Shown here: positions 63,698-64,000 of the stretch, one piece after another | How positions within the stretch are numbered: position 1 is the first letter of the stretch | Layout of the letters: each line of letters starts with the position of its first letter | Source of the DNA: Penelope pileata | Lineage: Eukaryota; Chordata; Aves; Galliformes; Cracidae | Direction: 5' to 3' | DNA length: 64,000 bases | Assembly: GCA_013396635.1 (NCBI GenBank) | Contig: WBMW01005007.1 | Span: forward strand, 991,585 to 1,055,584 | Notes under the pieces: generated by a model | The model's database searches: none | Seen by the model: the letters and a program-made list of their open reading frames with translations, nothing else | Told to the model about the DNA's origin: nothing | Program-made: the position numbers and the translations under genes

Positions 63698-64000
63698 AGG
63701 GCCACAGGGGTGATGAAGGGCCTGGGGCATCTCCTGAATGAGGAAAGGCTGAGAGACCTGGGACTGCTCAGCCTGGAGAAAAGGAGACTGAGAGGGGGTC
63801 TTACCAGTGTTTATAAATGTCTAACGGGCGGAAGTCAAATGGATGGGAAGAGGCTCTTTTCAGCAGTGCCCAGTGGCAGAACATGGGGCAATGGGCACAA
63901 ACTGGAACACAGAAAGTTCCATCTGAACGTGACAAAAAATTTCTTTACTGTGAGGGTGACAGAGCACTGGAACAGGCTGCCCAGAGAGGTGGCAAGGTCT
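63698..64000 (+). mobile_element. Avian CR1 LINE 3' region, continues past the window edge
   Basis: It contains the CR1 landmarks GAGGAAAGGCTGAGAGACCTG, CAGCCTGGAGAAAAGGAGACTGAG, AGTGTTTATAAATGTCTAA and ATTTCTTTACTGTGAGGGTG, then CTGGAACAGGCTGCCCAGAG. The order and orientation match the end of CR1 ORF2 and its 3' untranslated part. The final segment (about 63938-64000) overlaps the region present in the copy at 49.8 kb. The true 3' end lies beyond the window. Confidence 0.93.

Overview
The window looks like nuclear DNA of a bird. The evidence is two copies of the avian CR1 LINE 3' end (about 49833-50039 and 63698-64000), the 3' part of an avian endogenous-retrovirus LTR (about 30135-30288), and an older amniote CR1-type LINE into which that LTR is inserted (about 29212-30785). 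Most of the sequence is AT-rich, has no long reading frames, and carries many short A/T tracts. The species cannot be told from the sequence.

Only one protein-coding gene is supported: the first coding exon of SAMD5 (sterile alpha motif domain-containing 5), on the minus strand at 59408-59609. It opens with the SAM-domain N-terminus (MCTNIVYEWLK...) and ends with the conserved KLKLKIMIRDKLVRDG-type segment at a GT splice donor. The middle, most of the SAM domain, is absent. In its place is a single N at 59533 that also breaks the frame, so this is a collapsed assembly gap and not a dead gene. A CpG-rich promoter and leader lies to the right (59610 to about 60700) and contains a 370-base N gap.

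Layout: 1-59407 is best read as SAMD5 intron 1. I could not find the expected short second coding exon by eye, so the intron probably runs off the left edge. Within it are the N gap at 24084-24431, the nested CR1/LTR block at 29.2-30.8 kb, a 44-base poly(A) tract at 44333-44376, a young CR1 fragment at 49.8 kb and several clusters of homeodomain-type TAAT motifs. From 60.7 kb to the right edge is 5' flanking or intergenic DNA ending in a second CR1.

I see no prokaryotic operon, CRISPR array, RNA gene or convincing new system. The most useful observations are the two single-N sites (30134 and 59533), both of which appear to hide missing sequence, the upstream reading frames in the SAMD5 leader, and the nested repeat block.
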